From: Atrichornis clamosus
Lineage: Eukaryota > Chordata > Aves > Passeriformes > Menuridae
NCBI GenBank assembly: GCA_013400975.1
Contig: WBMZ01014035.1
Coordinates: 62,001 to 126,000 of the forward strand
Reading direction: 5' to 3'
DNA length: 64,000 bases
The notes below the pieces were generated by a model. That model worked only from the letters and a program-made list of their open reading frames with translations. It searched no databases and was not told the origin of the DNA. Shown in pieces: positions 23,544 through 36,205 of the stretch (position 1 is its first letter; the number at the start of each line of letters is the position of its first letter). A program made the translations under genes and the position numbers.

Positions 23544-25829
23544 TCTAATTTTCACAGTAGTACAACTGGCAAAGGGAAAAGCTGGGTCATACTGTCCCCC
23601 AAAAGGAAAGGTTGGCTTCCAGATGACTCAGGAATGTCCCAGGGATCAGCTTTATCTATTTATATATTTATTCCGGCTGGCATCCATGAATCACTGCTAA
23701 TAGCAAACGGTTGCATAATTTTAAGGAGGATGCTTTTGTGATGCCTCTGACCAGAGAAAATACATCTATTTTGGCTTGTGTCTATGAATAGATCCCCTGC
23801 TCTGACTCTCTGCATTTGCAAACCACAGATACTACTGAAAATAAGACGTGATTGGCAGGTACAACCTGATTAGCATATACAAATTGCTGTGGCCTTTCTC
23901 CAAGCAATCATTTGTACAAATTGTTTCCTCTGTCGCAGAGCTGAAAAGAAACAGAGCTATTAGGTGAGTTGAGACTTTAAAAGAGTCAGAACAAGGCTAA
24001 TGCTCACGCCAGCTCATTTCACACCCTTTTGAATGTTCAGCTTTTACTGAACCGTGTCTTTTTTTCCTCTTTCTTAAGGAAAAGGCCAAACATGGGCTTT
24101 GGGTGAAGAGGCGTTTTTTCCCCTGAAGAAAATCCTTGCTTTTTGCTTTCTTTTTTTTTCCACAGCTTCTTTCTTTTTTTTTCTTACAGCAACTGTTCCT
24201 AAAATATTTGCTCATTGTGGTTTTCAAACACATGAAAAATTGCTGCAACAGTTTAGATTATATGTTTTTTATTTTAAAATTAAATCAAAATGGAAACAGA
24301 GGCTTGCAAGAGAAAGAAAACCTCGCCTGATGAAAAGTGCTTCAGAGTGGGCTGGGATTATATTCCTTCCTCCATATTCCAGCCAGGAATAGGTTTTGTG
24401 TGATTTCTTGGACTGAGTGTATTACTGCACATTCCTCCTGAGACGTTTGATAGCACCAATTATGGAGGTTCAAACAGTGAGGCAAATACACCGAACGGCT
24501 GAGACTGGCTCCAAAGACATGGAATAATTTGATTTTTCCCCTTTTCTTCATGCACATTGAACCTGGAGATAGTGTTGCTCCCTTCCCTGGAATCAAGAGC
24601 ACTCAGGTGTTGTGATTTTTGTGGCGGTGATGCTTTCCATGATTCCAGGAGCCAGAGGCTTAAGACCTCCAAGACCTTCCTGTTCTCCGAAGGCAATTCA
24701 AGGGTCAGTTAGAGAGTCAGTGGGTCACAGAGTGCTTTGGAGTGAGGACATCTCTCCAGAAACTTAATCCTACCCAATTTAATTACAATAAAACAGCATC
24801 ACTTTGCTGAATAGCCCATCCAAATTTCATAGGCTTCTGAATCAATAACGAGGTGTCTTAACGCTGGTTACGGACGCCTGGCGGAGTTCTGGCTGCAACC
24901 TTAATTAAAAATATCTCGCAGCACGGTAAATAAATAATTCCCTTTTAAGTTTGAGGCCATTTTGTGTTTCAGACCCCGCCGGGCTGCAGGAGGGCTGGTG
25001 TGTGGGAGAGTTGTGATAGCTCTGCCTCGATGAGATAAGTGGTGGAGAGGCCGTTTGCACCCCTCAGTGTGGTCCCAACCACATCCTCAACCACACAACA
25101 CCCCTCGCTGGGCTCTGCAAACTTTCTGGCCATGATCACTTTGCTTTATCCGCTTTGTCTCAGAGATAATTTTCTTTTTTTTTTTTTTTTTCCTCTCCTG
25201 GTTTGTTCTCTGGGGGCTTAAATAAATCGGGTGTGAGTGGGTGTGTGGGTGAGAGGAGGAGGGATGTCAGGAAGGAAAGCTGAGCGTTTCTCTTGGTGCA
25301 GGAATGTTGTGTGGTGCTGCCTGCCCAAAATTCATGGGTCATTCTCCAACTCCAACACGGGAAGGGATGGATCACGGCTTTGCTCCTTGGCCTCCTGGCC
25401 AAAATCAATGCAGAGCTGATGCTGAAATAACACAGGGGGCTTGTGGGCTCTCTCTGGCCGTCACATTTTTGCCAGTGACCCAGCTGATGATACAGAATCG
25501 TTGACAGTGGTGTTTGCAGCTGAGAAAAAGATTAGTGGTGTAATGTGCAATGAGGCAGGACACACAATATCACAGGGAGTCACGGAGGTGAAGGTTTTTC
25601 AGACTTTATTTTGGAAAGAAAAGAAGAGGTTTTAGAGACTGCAATTTAAACTGAGCTTGGAACCGACGTGTTCACGTCAGTTCAGATCAGGCTGGGTGAT
25701 GGGGGCAAAGCAGGATCCCAAGCTGAGGCTCCTTCAGGAGCAGCACTGAGAAATTCAAGTCAGTGAAGGTTTTCAAAATGTTTTACTGAATATTGGAAAA
25801 TCTCTGAAAATGGGTATCTGGGTGACAGG
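23544..25829. other. Unique AT-rich DNA
   Basis: T-rich tracts at 24,140-24,185 and 25,170-25,191; the first contains two acceptor-like T-rich/CAG sites but no convincing exon follows. 24,840-24,965 keeps several CpG and TTAATTAAAAA and may be a conserved element. Confidence 0.4.
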
Positions 25830-26110
25830 TGACCTTTAAAGGTCATTTAGTCCAGTCCCCCTGCCACAGACAGGGACATCTCCAACTGCACCAGAGCCCC
25901 ATCCAAGCTGACCTTAAATGTTTCCAGGGATGGGGCAGCCACAGTTCCTCTGGGTAACCTGTGCCAGTGTTTATCAGCCTCACCATAAAAACTCTTTTCT
26001 TATATCTAATCTAAATCGACCTTCTTTTAGTTTAAAACCATCACCCCTTGTCCTATTGCAACAGGCCTCCATCCTTCATATAGGCCCCCATTAAGCACTG
26101 ACAGGCCTCA
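25830..26110 (-). mobile_element. CR1 LINE 3' fragment, older-looking
   Basis: GACCTTTAAAGGTCATTTAG, CTGCCACAGACAGGGACATC, TTTCCAGGGATGGGGCAGCC and CACCCCTTGTCCTATTGCAAC are in order. The terminal 30 bases are missing on the left and the copy is more diverged than most. Confidence 0.88.
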
Positions 26111-28999
26111 ATAATAAAATAATAAATAAATAAATGCACCTTTTCCTGCAGCCAAGTGATGCAGGGAAGAATTAGTACAGATCCAACGTAACAAACACAG
26201 TCCTCAGGTTGGGATCAGGCTCCCTTTCAACCTCTGGTATTGGAACCCACAAATCCAACGCTCAAAATCTCCAACCCGCAGAGGTTTTACCTCCTGGTTG
26301 CATCAGTGTTGGACTCCTGGGCAAGGATGCTGGAGAAGAGCTGAGACAAGAGTTTCCCAGTGGGCAAAGCAATGATCCCTTGCTCCCCAGCCCACCCCTC
26401 TGACACCTCCCCTGTGCACACATCACCTCTGGCCACCCAGCTGTAAAACCCTGAAATATATACACATTTATATCCCTGAAATAAGGGATTTCCCATCCTC
26501 GGCATGCTGGTTAATCACTAGGCACAATCTCTATGAATTTTGTCAGCTGGACATCTCCTCCTCAGCAGCCAGAGGGACTGGCCCAGGTTGGGAACCTGCA
26601 CATGGATGCTTTGTGCCAGGCCCTACAGGGACCAGTATCATTTTAAGCCTTTCTTGTGGATTGAAAGCACACACTTATCCCCCTGCAATATTTAATACCT
26701 TGCTATGGATCCCGAGGAATATCTGCCTGCTGGATCATTGTAATTAATAATAACACCACACTGCAGGGAAAACGACTTGTCTAAATGCTCTCAATTGTTA
26801 ATGACTCAGACCTCGAGGTTTAATTCATCCTGTTCCCTCCTTGTTAATTAGAGGCGCTCGTTCTCTCGTGGTGTCAGGCGGATCAGGAGCAGAACAGCTG
26901 CTTCTGCCACGACAGGGAAATTGCATCCGAGTTATCCCAGCCTGGGACGCCCTGGGAACAGGGATGGCTGCGGACAGGAGTTTGCTTTATCCGACAGTGA
27001 AGATGGAAAATGTGCAATGTGGTGATAAACTCCCCTTCCCGAGCTCCTTAAATCCTTTTCTTTACAACGCAGAGATTGCGGCCATGGCTGATTTCTGCTC
27101 TGATTCCTTGATAGTCAGGAATTATTTATTTTGCAGCTGTCAGACCGTGTTTGCCACATGTGGCGCTTTTCTATTTCGCGTCTCTCGGATTTCCTGGGGT
27201 TTTATAACTGAATTTACGTTCTTTGTGGCTCTCTTTAGAAATACAATGAAGCCAAAAATAATTGTGTTTATTACAACTCAGATGGAAGATTTTTCTGCCA
27301 GGAGGTAGCAGAGTTCAGGACCTGGTGGGATGATTTCCAGGCAGAGAAAGGGTCAAGTGACAAAAAAAAAAAATCAATACATTTTGTAGCATAGGTCATT
27401 TATTTGCAGCAGTGCTGGATCAAATAACAGTTTCCCAGATTTAGGAAGAATCCTTCCTGGGATCCACTCAAAATTGCAAAATTAGTATTCATCCATTTAT
27501 TTAGCCAGATTACGGTGGAAAGCAAAGTCACCTTCACTTGACAGCAACTTCCCTACCTCCCCTTCAGTATAACCTTATATAGTTTTAGTCCTCCAAACCC
27601 TGTAGTGGTTTTGTGCAGGAGCCAAGATGCTGTGGAGTAATGGAAAGCTTAGTCAATCCCCTCCTGGGAATACATGTAAATAAGGAAGGTTTGGCACAGG
27701 GATGAGCTGACGACACATTTCTTGGGCAGTGCACAGAAAAGAAAAAGAAAAAAAATCCCAAGTAGTTTTTCGCTGCTTGAAAAAATGGTGCTTTCATGTT
27801 AGTCTGAAAATATCCTCCTGGTACCTTCCTATCTCCAAAGTAGCTCGGAAATGAAAGCAGCTTTGCAGAAAGGGCTTCTGAGGAGAATTCGTAGCGGTCT
27901 GAATGATCTCCTGTGGTCCTGCCTGGATTCAGAGAAAATTTGGAATTTTTTTGCTGAAGAAGCTGAATTCTCCTCAAGGATTTGACCCTGCTTCCCTCTC
28001 CTCAGACCCCTGCTGCCATGGGAGAACCCCACACCCTTTCCCCTTTAAAAGCAAAAAAAACCCCACACTCACAAAATCCATTCAGCCTTTGCCTCTCGGA
28101 GGATAAAGAGGAATTTAAAATCTCTGCACGTTCCACAAGATGCCACTTCCCCAGTGTCACTTCCCTCCCTGCAGCAATTGCTGTTTATAACTGACTCCAA
28201 ACAGCAAGAACCAAATTTTATGAGTGGTTAATCCTGTTAGGGGGCATGAGTTGAGGGATTAAGTGGGTTTCTCTCCTCCACCAGTGCCTGCCAAGTCCCA
28301 GGACTCGAGGGCTCTTCACCTTCCCTGTGATATTTTGTGGAAAACTTGGTGGTCCACCGCATGGGAAAGTTCCTGGATTGACAAATAGGCAGAGATTTCA
28401 CCCAAACTTCAAGTCTTTCATTTGTTTTTTGAAAGAGGACACACAAAATGGTCAATGTTTGTGCAGTTTTGGGCTGGTCTGAGCACACACACATCCAGAG
28501 TGTTGCTGATACCAAAACCAGTCAGTGCCTACGAGTCCACAGCTGGCTTTGCTTTGGGTTCATTAGTCCACATAAATAGCTTTGGCTCAGAGGAGACCTT
28601 TCTTTTCAAGAGCTGAACCATAATTTGATGTCATATACCGCATTTTGGGTCCAGGCCAGCTTTCGAAATGTACATTTTGAGTGGACTCTCATCAGTACAA
28701 AGCTCCTGCTCAAGGTGTCCTTCAGTCCAGCATTTCGCAAATCACGTGCAAGGCAAATATGGAGATCCTTGAATCAACCAAGTGGTGAACACTGGGGAGG
28801 TCTGGAGAGACCAGGATGGCCAGCAGAGCTGCTGTGGTGGAACTGTGGGTGATTGGGACAGTCCACGTCTTGTTTAAGGGCTTTTTTAATTGACCACGTG
28901 TCACAATGAAGCCCTTCCTCTGGAGGAATAGGATCCAGGAAGAAATAAGGATTTGGGGTTTTTTAAGCTATCTTTCCATGATGATGACCTACTTAACCT
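26111..28999. other. Unique DNA with a 155-codon open frame and TAAT-rich motifs
   Basis: A plus-strand frame at 26,841-27,308 encodes 155 residues with a hydrophobic C-terminal third. It lacks any motif I know, and is preceded by AT-rich sequence with TTAATTAGA. It could be chance or a conserved non-coding element; I do not call it a gene. Confidence 0.3.
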
Positions 29000-29170
29000 C
29001 ATGGAATCATGGAATATCCTGAGTTGGAAGGGATTCACAAGGATCATCCAGTCCAGCTCCTGGCCCTGCGCAGACACCCCAACAATCCCACCCTGTGCCT
29101 GAGAGCGTTGTCCAAACGCTCCTGGAGCTCTGGCAGATTTGGGGTCGTGGCCATTCCCTGGGGAGCCTGG
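29000..29170 (-). mobile_element. CR1 LINE 3' fragment
   Basis: GGAATATCCTGAGTTGGAAG, CAGCTCCTGGCCCTGCGCAG and GGAGCTCTGGCAGATTTGGGG place it in the same subfamily as the copy at 54,937, with the same orientation. Confidence 0.92.
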
Positions 29171-30088
29171 AATGGGGCAACATGCCAAGAGGGACAATGT
29201 GTCAAAAGAGGGGGAAAAAAAACTTAGAAAGCCTCCCTGGGCTGAATACCTTGAGGGTTCTTGGCTCTTTAAGATGAAGACAGGGGTGAGTTATCCTGTA
29301 CCCCAGTTTTTGGGATGCTCCTGTGCGAGGAAGGGCTTTGCTGCCCGCTCATGTATGAGCTGCCTGCACCTAAAGGGCTCCAGCCCTTCCATCCTTCAGT
29401 CCCACAGTCCCCCCACAGCCCCAGACCCAGCACATCCCAGCAGGTGATGCTTCTGAGGGGGCTGTAACAAAGTACCCCCCTGCAACCCCAGACCCAACGG
29501 GGAGTGGAAGCAGCTCCTCTCTTCAAACCCCTCAACTCCTGTGCCTCTAACGTGGGGTTTGGCAAGTCCTGCCCCACCCAGCTGCACACAGGGTTCATTG
29601 CTGGCACTCCCGTGCTTTTGGTGTGCTGTGGAAGGCAGGTGTTACCATCACCCAGCCCCACTAAAGCCCCCAAGGCTCCGGGATCTACAGCCATTCCAGC
29701 CCTGGGAATGCATTTGGCACAGCTGTTTTAGTGTGTTACAGGGTGGAAAAGAGATTGAGGGGAAAGGAGGATTGACTGAAGGGAATTTGGGTGCAAGGGA
29801 AAAGCGTGAAGGATTTGAGAGGCGAGCAAGGCACGTGCAGGTGTGTGAGAGGGAGCTGCAGTCACCACTCAGGAGTCCTGGTGGGATCGGGAATTGATTC
29901 CATCAGCTCCCAGGGTGGAAAGAAGCCACCACTCCTGCCCTCGAGCACTGCAGCCTCTTCCTCACTGGAAATGCCTGGACAGGACACGGGTCACACTGCA
30001 AAATGGCCAGTGCTGTCCAGCGTGGACGTGTGGGAAGGGGAAGGAGGTTGTGGAGCCTCCGTGAGAACTGTGTGGGCTTACACGCTGC

Positions 30089-30583
30089 ACCTTGAATTCT
30101 GTGTCCAGTTCTGGGCTTCTTTTGACAGGAAAGACATTGAGGGGCTGCAGCGTGTCCAGGGAAGGAGCTGGGGAAGGGGCTGGAGCACCAGGAGCAGCTG
30201 AGGGAGATGAGGGGGCTCAGCCTGGAGAAAAGGAGGCTCAGGGGGGGCCCTGTGGCTCCGCACAACTCCCTGACAGGAGGGGGCAGCCGGGGGGGGGGTC
30301 AGGCTCTGCTCCCAGGGGACAGGGACAGGAGGAGAGAGAAGGGCCTCAGGCTGTGCCAGGGGAGGGTCAGGTTGGGCATCAGGAAGGATTTCTTCCTGGA
30401 AAGGATTGTCAGTCATTGGAATGAGCTACCCAGGGAGGTGGTGGAGTCTCCACCCCTGGAGGTGTCCCAGGAATGCCTGGATGTGGCACTCAGTGCTCTG
30501 GGCTGGTGACAAGGTGAGGATTGGTCACAGGTTGGACTCGATGGTCTTGGATGCCTTTTCCAACCTAAATGATTCCATGATTC
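30089..30583 (+). mobile_element. CR1 LINE 3' fragment, about 495 bp
   Basis: It starts at the CTTGAATTCTGTGTCCAGTT block and contains AAAGACATTGAGGGGCTGC, the GGAGAAAAGGAGGCTCAGGGG block, a run of ten or more G at 30,290-30,299, the ACAGGGACAGGAGGAGAG block and a complete 3' end with ATTCCATGATTC. It does not extend into recognisable reverse transcriptase coding. Confidence 0.95.
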
Positions 30584-32825
30584 AGGCTGATGAGAAGAGG
30601 AGCTTGGACATGACAATTTGGCTCTTAGTTGGTTTTCCTGCCTTGGGCCAAGGAGAGATGAGCTGGATGCAGCCTTGGAAGAAATTCATGTCCAATATAT
30701 TCATATATAGATATAGAATGTAGGGATGCTGAAGGCACAGAGCAGGACAGTTCAGATCCTGCCTGACGTTGCCAGAGGAGGCAACGCTCCTGAGGGGAGG
30801 GAAAAGATTCCATTTCTTTAATGAGCTCACTAAACTCTGGTTTGCTCTGCCATGGTGGCCCCAGAGACGTGGGATCCCCCAGGGCACGAAGTTCTGATAA
30901 AGGAAGGGCAGGAGAAGTCTCATCACCCTTGCACAATCCTCCCCAGGCCTCTGCTGCATTCAGCTCATGCTCTCTGCTGTAAATATTGCCAGGAAAGGAA
31001 AAATGTCCTTCTCTAGGACACACTCTCCCCTCGCAAGGCAGCAAAGGTCTGCAGGGCAGGAAATCCACGGGAAGAGCCGGGTGCTGTTGTGCCTGTGGAG
31101 AGCTCACAGTGCCCTGGGGGTGCAAAGGAGAGGAGGCCACACAGCATTTTTGGGAATCACTGAGCATCCCTTCCCCTTCACTGCTCTTCTGAGGGTCGGC
31201 AGCAGCACAGGGTGGGGATTGCAATTTTTCTTGGGAACTTAAGAGCAAGGTTTTGCTGTGGAAAGATGAAAAGTAAAAATTTCCCCGTGGAAGGAACATT
31301 CCGGTGAGAGGCCAGCTTGGAAATGCCTTTGAGCTATTTTATTCTGATAGCGTCTATCTGCCACTAACAGACAGACCTTTATCTGATGATACTGGTGCCA
31401 AATGAGTGTGATAAACCTCAGAAACAAGTTATTTCCAAGCAGGGGTTGTCCCTCATTTCATTTTACAAGGACAAACATTTCCAGGGAAAGACATCCTTTT
31501 CGATTTCCCTCCCCGCAACAAACATCTCCCCTGAAAGTGATGAACCCAACCCACTCCCAAATGGAAACCACTCCAGGAAATACACTTGCAAGCAGCTGTA
31601 GCTAAGAAGCTCAACGAGCCAACTCAGCTCCATCTCATGCAGCCCCTGGCACTCAAACACACCCCAGGAGGGGCCCCGGCTCTGGGTAATTAGGAGAACA
31701 TACGCTGGAATCAAGCCCAGTGAAAGCAAACATGTGCTCCTTAAGTGCATGGACATTTATTATGGTAAAACTCCCGTTTCTTGTCCTTTTTCCCACATTT
31801 CTGCTTCCCAGCATTGTGGCCTGGAGGCAGGAAGGGGTTGCTGAGGCAGCTGTAGTTTTTTCAGCAGGTTGAAAGAAGATGAGCTGTTATTTTATACACG
31901 AAGCTGCTCCTACTTGCTCCGTGGTCCAGGAAAAGAAGAAAAATGGAGATAAACCCTGTCAGCAGCAGCTCAGCCACAGGAGAAGGTTGTCTCAAACATT
32001 CAACAGAAGCAACCAAAGGCAGGACCAAGGGAAGATGGGATTGTTGGGCACTCCATCAATTCCTGGATGAGGTGGCTGGTACAACCAGCCCACAGGTTCT
32101 CTCCTAAGTTACCAACACTGCTGATGTGCACTGTAGTTTGTCTGGACATCTGCTGGTAAAAACCCAGGAAGACTGTGACAAAATCCTCCTTCCCAATCTC
32201 CAGGGCAAATGGTGGAGACGCTGGACTGGTGCCTGTTGGCTTCTCCTCCCACCGGCTGAGGGTGAGGGACTGGAGGACTCACATGGGCTTCACACTGGCC
32301 TTGGATGCGGTTTGGTGTCCAGACTTGGGTCCCTTGAGAAGTTGGACAGTGTGTCCTAGGGGGAAGAAGGCTAACATTTAGCCAGCACAAAGCATGAGGA
32401 ATAGTAAAACTGGGATAAAGGAGGAAAGGAAAAGATCAGCTTCCCACAGTGAAAGCGTTGTGATGTGTAGGACTCACTGGATGCATTCGCTACCCACTAA
32501 GAGTTGAGAATTTAGTTTTGCAGTTAGGAAGCACTAAAGGCTGGGAAAGTGCTTGGAACATGCTGTGAGTATTTCAGGCCCTCTCTGGGAGCAGGGATCG
32601 GAAATAAGTTTGGAAAAAACCTACAAAGGAAGGTCTGAGGGTGGGTCCTGCTTCTGAGCAGGTGCTGTAGATATTTCTTGCAGCTCTGCACATCTCCCGT
32701 GGTGAGCACAAGAATCTGATGAGGCTTTCACAGGGTCACCTGCCTTCACTAAGTCGGTGCCTTTCCTCCTCCTGCCCCATTTCAATTCCAGCCGCGTGCA
32801 GTTCACACAAGCCCATGGGATCATC
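30584..32825. other. Unique DNA, no gene seen
   Basis: A minus-strand frame of 224 codons at 30,625-31,299 has no recognisable domain and partly overlaps frames on the other strand. Confidence 0.55.
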
Positions 32826-32945
32826 TTAGAATCATGGAATGGTTTGGGTGGGGAGGGACCTTAGAGATCATCTCATTCCAACCCCCTGCCCTGGGTGGGG
32901 ACACCTTCCACTGGACCAGGTTGCTCCAAGCCCTGTCCAGTCTTG
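32826..32945 (-). mobile_element. CR1 LINE 3' fragment
   Basis: GAATCATGGAATGGTTTGGG, then CCCCTGCCCTGGGTGGGGAC and GGTTGCTCCAAGCCCTGTCC. It ends abruptly after the CAAGCCCTGTCC block. Confidence 0.9.
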
Positions 32946-33006
32946 TCCATTTTAGACCCATGAGAGTGGTCCTGCCCTCAGGATGGTGTTGCTCTCCCCA
33001 GTCCTC

Positions 33007-33050
33007 CATGGAATCATTTAGGTTGGAAAAGACCCGTAAGATCATCGATT
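33007..33050 (-). mobile_element. Very short CR1 3'-end fragment
   Basis: GGAATCATTTAGGTTGGAAA and AGATCATCGA are the terminal 45 bases of CR1, of a different subfamily from the fragment 60 bases to its left. Confidence 0.8.
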
Positions 33051-33371
33051 TACTGGGATCTCTGCCCCTGCCCATGTTCCACTTGGAGCATGGCACATCC
33101 TGTTAGTGACCAAACCAGTCTGGGGTGACTCCAGGCTGTGGAGTCAAAACTGCAGGATAAACTCCGCTGGCTCTCAGCTCGTGGAGGAGCATCTCCATCC
33201 CAGCAAGAAACCAGAGTGAACAGATGCCTCTTCTGAGCTGTCCAGATGGCTGAGAGGCTGCAAAAGGCACAAAAAGGATCATAGCCCACGGCGGCTTTCA
33301 AGTGGCCAAACTGGTCTGGAGTGAGCAATGACCTTCATCAGCCTCCTTAGTGAAAAATGTGTCCTTGCAGC

Positions 33372-33409
33372 AGGAGGAGGAGGAGGAGGAGGAGGGGGTG
33401 GAGGAGGAG
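33372..33409. repeat. GGA trinucleotide tract
   Basis: About twelve GGA units, interrupted once by GGGGGT. Purine-rich, with the capacity for triplex or G-rich structure. Confidence 0.95.
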
Positions 33410-33775
33410 TCATCTCTTTCTCTGAATCTCTCACACCACAGATATTTCAGCTGTGCAAACATTTTGAAGTGAGACCAGTGTGCAATTTTGCTCTCACCAC
33501 TGGAAAATCCACTTTTCCACCCCAGTTTTTTTGCTTTCCAGGCAGCTTGCCAGTGAGTACCTAATCACGTTAGAGGAAAAGCACTTCCTTGGGATGGAGG
33601 CAGGCATTGGAAATAAAGGAGAATATGGGTTGATCTCTCTGAGGGAGGTGAGCAAAACCTCCACCAGAAGATGGACTTGTGCAGCTCATCACTGCAGGAA
33701 GGGCATCTTTGGTGTCCAAATGTTTATTAGCTGGAGTAAAAGTGGCTCTGGAGACATTCAAAGAGATGATGGATA

Positions 33776-33811
33776 AGTGGGATGTCTGGAAGGAGTGGGA
33801 TGTCTGGAAGT
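33776..33811. repeat. 18-bp unit duplicated in tandem
   Basis: AGTGGGATGTCTGGAAG occurs twice in a row, differing only in the last base of the unit. Confidence 0.85.
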
Positions 33812-33911
33812 CTTGATTCTCACCTGCTCAAAGCAGGACTCCAGGATCTCCAAAGTTGTGTGTTTAAATGTCTTCCACATAAAATATTCCTCATTAAAAA
33901 GTTATTTCAAG

Positions 33912-33990
33912 TCTAGTGGAAGGTGTCCCTTCTCATGGCAGGTGGGTTGGAACTAGAGGATCTTTCCAAACCAAATCATTCTGTGCTTCT
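33912..33990 (+). mobile_element. Short CR1 LINE 3'-end fragment
   Basis: TAGTGGAAGGTGTCCCTTC, CATGGCAGG and CCAAATCATTCTGTGCTTC are the last 80 bases of a CR1. Confidence 0.85.
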
Positions 33991-35984
33991 GCCCTTTTTT
34001 GTGGGAAAATCCAAGCATTTCAGTGAAAAATGTTCAGTCATCTCCTGTGTCCAATCTCCCCTGAATGGTTCATGTGCCATAAAGTGCCTGCTCATCTCCA
34101 GATAACTGAATTAGCTTTTGCAGGAGAGAAAGGGCTGGTTACTGCTCTGAAATTAATCTGATTTCTCTGAAGGGCTCTTAACTACAGACTGAGGGTGCAG
34201 ATAAAGTTGCTTCCTGAGAAACATCAAATGTTGTTGTGTTTTTTTTTCCTTGCTAGCTCCTAATTCAAATGGGGACAGGGCTAACACGACAATTTAGGAT
34301 TCTGGCTCCCAAGAGGTGCTTGGAATGGAGAGTAGAGGATTGTCCTTTTTCAGGGAGGAGGGAAGAACCTGTGAAGGTCTGAGCTTGCACCACTTGTCCA
34401 TTGGAAGAGAAGCTCCTGGGTGAGTCCTGTCGGATGTGAGAGGATTTGTCCAACTGCTGTGCTTGAAAAGCAGATGGAAAAACCTTCGTCTGGTCACTCC
34501 TATTTTAAATTATGCATCCTCCATCTGCTGCCTCGAGCACAGACGTGCTCACGGAGCTGCCGCCTTCCCAAAATAACCCAGGACTTTGGGAGAGGCTCTG
34601 CACATCCCTGCCTTGCCTAGTCCAGGCTGCCTCAGCTCCTCTCTCCCGCTGGTGTCCCTGCAGGTGAAGGTTTGATGTCACCTGGAGGAAAGGGAGGGGT
34701 GCAGGTTTGGCCAGGCTGGCCAAGGTGCCCCCGTGCCAATGGAAACTGCTCCCTCTTCCAGCCCACTGCCAGGAATTTCACATCCTTGGCTTTGGCTGCT
34801 CCAAGAGACCTCACCTGCGTGGAGAGGGTCTCAGTGTGGCACCTGAAAACGTCACTGAGGGACCAGAACCGCAGCTTGAGCCCTGGACTGACTTTGAATT
34901 TGCAAAGCTCGGGGTCACAGCACTCCTTACGAGGGGTCTTGGCATGCTCAGGAGGCCACTCTTGGTTTCCCACCAGTTCAGAACATCCCTGGGTGAAGGT
35001 GGAAATGTGTTGGCCCAGTACCTCCCTGGAGCAGCACCAGGGTCCCTTTCCCCAGGTCCCTTCCACCCCTGCCAGCCGTGTTCCACCACACTGCACATGT
35101 TTCACTCTTTGCCTCTTTCCCCTGACTCTAAATCAGTTCTGTCAGCTCCTTAATTATTTTAATTTTTCTTCATTCTCCAAATCCCTCAAATATATTTTAT
35201 ATATAGGGTACAGGCTTAAAAAAGAAAGCTACCGCTGTGCCCTTGCCTCTGAAATATTACCAGAGAAATGTGTGTATTTCATCTCTGCCTTTCATTTTTC
35301 CAGACATTTTCTGCTTTGAAGAAGCTTGAAACAGTAATAGACTGATGGCTACACTCCAACTCTATTGATTAACAGTGAGTGGTCAGGCTCTTCAGTGCCT
35401 GAAAATACATCCAGAAATGGGGACAGGTGAATTATTGCATTTTCCTGCAGATGGAAGGAGTGGGGGCAGGATAAAACCTACAAGGGGGAGTTCAAAACAC
35501 CTGCCTACCCCGTGTCCAAATCCCCACTGGTGAGAAGTCCTGATGTGGGGGAGAACCAATGATTATTTCAGTGGCTCAGCACAGCACTGGGCTAAATCAT
35601 TTATAAATCCTGCGGCTCCAAATTGCCTCCGTTTAAAGAGAGGAGAGCAGAGAAGGGAAGCAAGTGGGAACACTCTCCTACAGTTTTAGGCAAGAGCTCA
35701 GTGCTGAGAGCAGAAATCTCTTCCCGGCCATTACAGTCCTCACCAAAGGTCACATTTTCAGTGTGTTTTAGGACAAAAAGCAGAGTCCTCAAGACAAAGG
35801 AAGCGTTGCAGGCTGCAAGATTTGCAGAAGCCTGAGGGCTGTAAAAGAGGTTGTGCTGATGGACAGTGGGACAGTGGCCCCATGTCTGTACCTTCAACTT
35901 CCTCCCAGGAGGATTCCTCTTTGGCACCTTGGAAGCTCCTGGAGTTGCTGGGCTACTCCCTAACAAGACCACAGGGTCATAATG
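33991..35984. other. Unique DNA, no gene seen
   Basis: 34,670-35,320 is open for 215 codons on plus and 157 on minus; this two-strand openness points to composition rather than coding. Confidence 0.55.
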
Positions 35985-36205
35985 CCATGGCATCATGAAG
36001 TAATCCAGGTTGGAAGGGACGTCAGGAGGCCTCTGCTCCAACCTCCTGCTCTGAGCAGGGTCAGCTGGGTGCTGGACCAGGATGCTCAGGGCTTTATTTT
36101 GTATCTGGACTGGTCTTGAAAATGTCTACAGTTGGAGATGGAACAAATTCTCTGGGCAACTTGTTCCATTTCTTGGCTGTCCTCACAGGAGAAATGCCTC
36201 TCCCC
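35985..36205 (-). mobile_element. CR1 LINE 3' fragment, diverged
   Basis: It has the CCAGGTTGGAAGGGACGTC block, CTCCAACCTCCTGCTCTGAG, GGTCAGCTGGGTGCTGGACC and TCTGGGCAACTTGTTCCA, the minus-strand order for an older CR1 subfamily. Confidence 0.8.

Noticed and set aside
30290..30299. G-run as a G-quadruplex regulator
   Set aside because: It lies inside a CR1 copy and is a single run without the other three G-tracts closely spaced.
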